From: Lachnospiraceae bacterium
GTDB taxonomy: Bacteria; Bacillota_A; Clostridia; Lachnospirales; Lachnospiraceae
NCBI GenBank assembly: GCA_028694115.1
Contig: JAQUUB010000192.1
Coordinates: forward strand, 1 to 5,633
Reading direction: 5' to 3'
DNA: 5,633 nt
Shown: one piece after another, positions 5,150 through 5,633 of the stretch
How the letters are laid out: every line of letters begins with the position of its first letter
How positions within the stretch are numbered: the stretch's first letter is position 1
Position numbers and translations under genes: made by a program
Notes under the pieces: model-generated
The model's database searches: none
What the model was told of the DNA's origin: nothing
The model's input: the letters and a program-made list of their open reading frames with translations, nothing else

Positions 5150-5178
5150 ATTATAATTCGAACACTTGTTCGTGTCAA
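5150..5178 (-). promoter_or_regulatory. Consensus sigma-A promoter of the Com-like gene
   Basis: On the minus strand TTGACA (5178-5173) and TATAAT (5155-5150) are both perfect matches with an ideal 17-bp spacer. Transcription should start near 5143, leaving a leader of about 78 nt. The spacer is filled by a LexA box, so this strong promoter is expected to be repressed until SOS induction. Confidence 0.9.
5159..5172 (-). promoter_or_regulatory. LexA/DinR (SOS) box within the promoter spacer
   Basis: CGAACAAGTGTTCG matches every position of the Bacillus-type LexA consensus CGAACRNRYGTTCG and is a perfect 6-bp inverted repeat around a 2-bp centre. It lies wholly between the -35 and -10 boxes, where bound LexA would block RNA polymerase. 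Host LexA cleavage after DNA damage should release the promoter. Confidence 0.88.
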
Positions 5179-5211
5179 TTACTATTTATCATTTATGAAT
5201 TACAAGTCCAT

Positions 5212-5394
5212 TTAATTGGACTTTCTCTTATTTTCACCATACATTTTTTCGATATAATCATCAATTCTGATCTTCGTTGTATGGTTACAACCTGGAAATT
5301 TAATTTCTATAAACAAACGATTCTTATCATCTAATACTAAATCAAATACTCTGTGTGGCTTTCTACTACTACATCTAACTGGCATTCTTGTCAT
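5212..5394 (-). CDS. 60-aa degenerate Com-like (zinc ribbon-derived) protein
   Basis: The product follows the outline of the Com-like family: a first knuckle, then 'R.FDLV', then 'EIKxPxC' and a helix. The cysteines are halved. The first CxxC reads CSSR (only Cys8 left) and the second reads FPGC (only Cys36 left). His14 and His38 could in principle complete a metal site, or the fold may now be metal-free. The motif HRVFDLVLDDKNRLFIEIKF is otherwise well kept, and the tail (YGENKRKSN) is basic. The ATG at 5394 is preceded by AAGGGGGT. It follows a 24-aa micro-ORF by 19 nt, probably in one transcript, and precedes the intact Com-like gene, which has its own SOS promoter. The two look like paralogues, one of them derived. 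Function unknown. Confidence 0.7.
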   Translation of the reverse strand: MTRMPVRCSSRKPHRVFDLVLDDKNRLFIEIKFPGCNHTTKIRIDDYIEKMYGENKRKSN

Positions 5395-5413
5395 TGTTAC
5401 CCCCTTACTGCAA

Positions 5414-5488
5414 TTACAGGTTGTAATCTACATCAAATGTAGAAATAATATCTGCAACATGCTTACTATTTTTAGTTTTGCTATTCAT
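5414..5488 (-). CDS. 24-aa micro-ORF with strong ribosome binding site
   Basis: This frame runs from an ATG at 5488 to a TAA at 5414 and encodes 24 residues beginning MNSKTKNSKHVADII and ending in DVDYNL. GAGGGG lies 9 nt before the ATG. The first half is basic and the second half acidic and hydrophobic, with no membrane segment. It is 19 nt upstream of the 60-aa Com-like gene and 35 nt past a 13-bp hairpin, so it may be a leader peptide or a small regulatory protein. I recognise no family. The ribosome binding site is the main support. Confidence 0.5.
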   Translation of the reverse strand: MNSKTKNSKHVADIISTFDVDYNL

Positions 5489-5523
5489 TATAATTGTCCC
5501 CTCTTTCTAAATCAAAATCACAC

Positions 5524-5553
5524 CACAGTGTAAGTCTTTAGGCTTACACTGTG
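5524..5553 (-). promoter_or_regulatory. 13-bp stem-loop ahead of the micro-ORF
   Basis: CACAGTGTAAGTC (5524-5536) pairs with 5541-5553 over 13 positions, one of them a T-G wobble, with a 4-nt loop. Neither strand has a U-tract immediately after the stem, so it is not a clear terminator. Candidates are an operator or an mRNA 5' structure for the 24-aa and 60-aa genes. Confidence 0.5.
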
Positions 5554-5557
5554 AAGC

Positions 5558-5603
5558 AAAAAATTAGTGCCTTTCCTCATTGTTATATTGAGGTCCAGCA
5601 CTA
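5558..5603 (-). terminator. Intrinsic terminator of the gene entering from the right edge
   Basis: TAGTGC and CCTCA pair with TGAGG and GCACTA (5598-5603/5565-5570 and 5589-5593/5575-5579) around a 9-nt loop, with an internal loop of four bases on each side. The minus-strand RNA then reads A followed by six U. It probably ends the transcript entering from beyond position 5633. Confidence 0.65.
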
Positions 5604-5615
5604 GTTCACTAGTAC

Positions 5616-5633
5616 TTAAACAAACTCTTCATT
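5616..5633 (-). CDS. Probable C-terminal end of an upstream gene (partial)
   Basis: A minus-strand frame open from the window edge reads NEEFV followed by TAA, 13 nt before the terminator stem. The position fits the end of a gene lying to the right, but five codons are too few to identify it or to exclude chance. Confidence 0.3.
   Translation of the reverse strand, partial: NEEFV

Noticed and set aside
5600..5613. ACTAGTTCACTAGT, a short repeated palindrome near the right edge.
   Set aside because: It partly overlaps the terminator stem and is too short to argue for a separate element such as an att site.

Overview
The window is AT-rich DNA from a low-GC Gram-positive bacterium. Strong AGGAGG-type ribosome binding sites, a consensus sigma-A promoter, a Bacillus-type LexA box and the gene families present point to the Clostridia, probably a gut Lachnospiraceae-like host. 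That assignment is inference; no rRNA or housekeeping gene is present. Every gene I accept is on the minus strand, so the region is transcribed from high to low coordinates. The content (large serine recombinase, Com-like zinc ribbon proteins, XRE regulator, MazF toxin, SHOCT peptide) is that of the integration and control end of an integrative or mobilizable element.

In transcription order from the right edge: (1) 5558-5633 holds the probable tail of an upstream gene and a terminator. (2) 5212-5553 holds a hairpin, a 24-aa micro-ORF and a 60-aa protein that looks like a Com-type zinc ribbon with half its cysteines missing. (3) 4701-5178 holds a near-perfect promoter with a perfect LexA (SOS) box in its spacer, a 14-aa leader ORF, a 69-aa Com-like zinc ribbon gene and a strong terminator. 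(4) 4272-4684 holds an XRE-type regulator with its own promoter and a GTG start behind a 13-nt perfect Shine-Dalgarno sequence. (5) 3650-4260 has no convincing gene but is packed with stem-loops on the transcribed strand, and looks like a roughly 600-nt structured RNA or leader. (6) 2712-3630 holds two consecutive genes for resolvase-fold proteins that have lost the serine recombinase active site. (7) 2012-2654 holds a MazF/PemK-type toxin and a tightly coupled 47-aa SHOCT-like peptide, followed by a hairpin terminator. (8) 1-1942 holds a stem-loop, the intact 561-aa large serine recombinase and a 48-aa downstream ORF.

A plausible joint picture is as follows. The intact recombinase moves the element and the XRE protein keeps it quiet. 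The SOS promoter ties part of the right-hand module to DNA damage. The dead resolvase pair may modulate the recombinase or bind nucleic acid, and MazF may act in stability or defence. The least explained parts are the structured region at 3650-4260 and the two dead resolvases that follow it, possibly on the same transcript.
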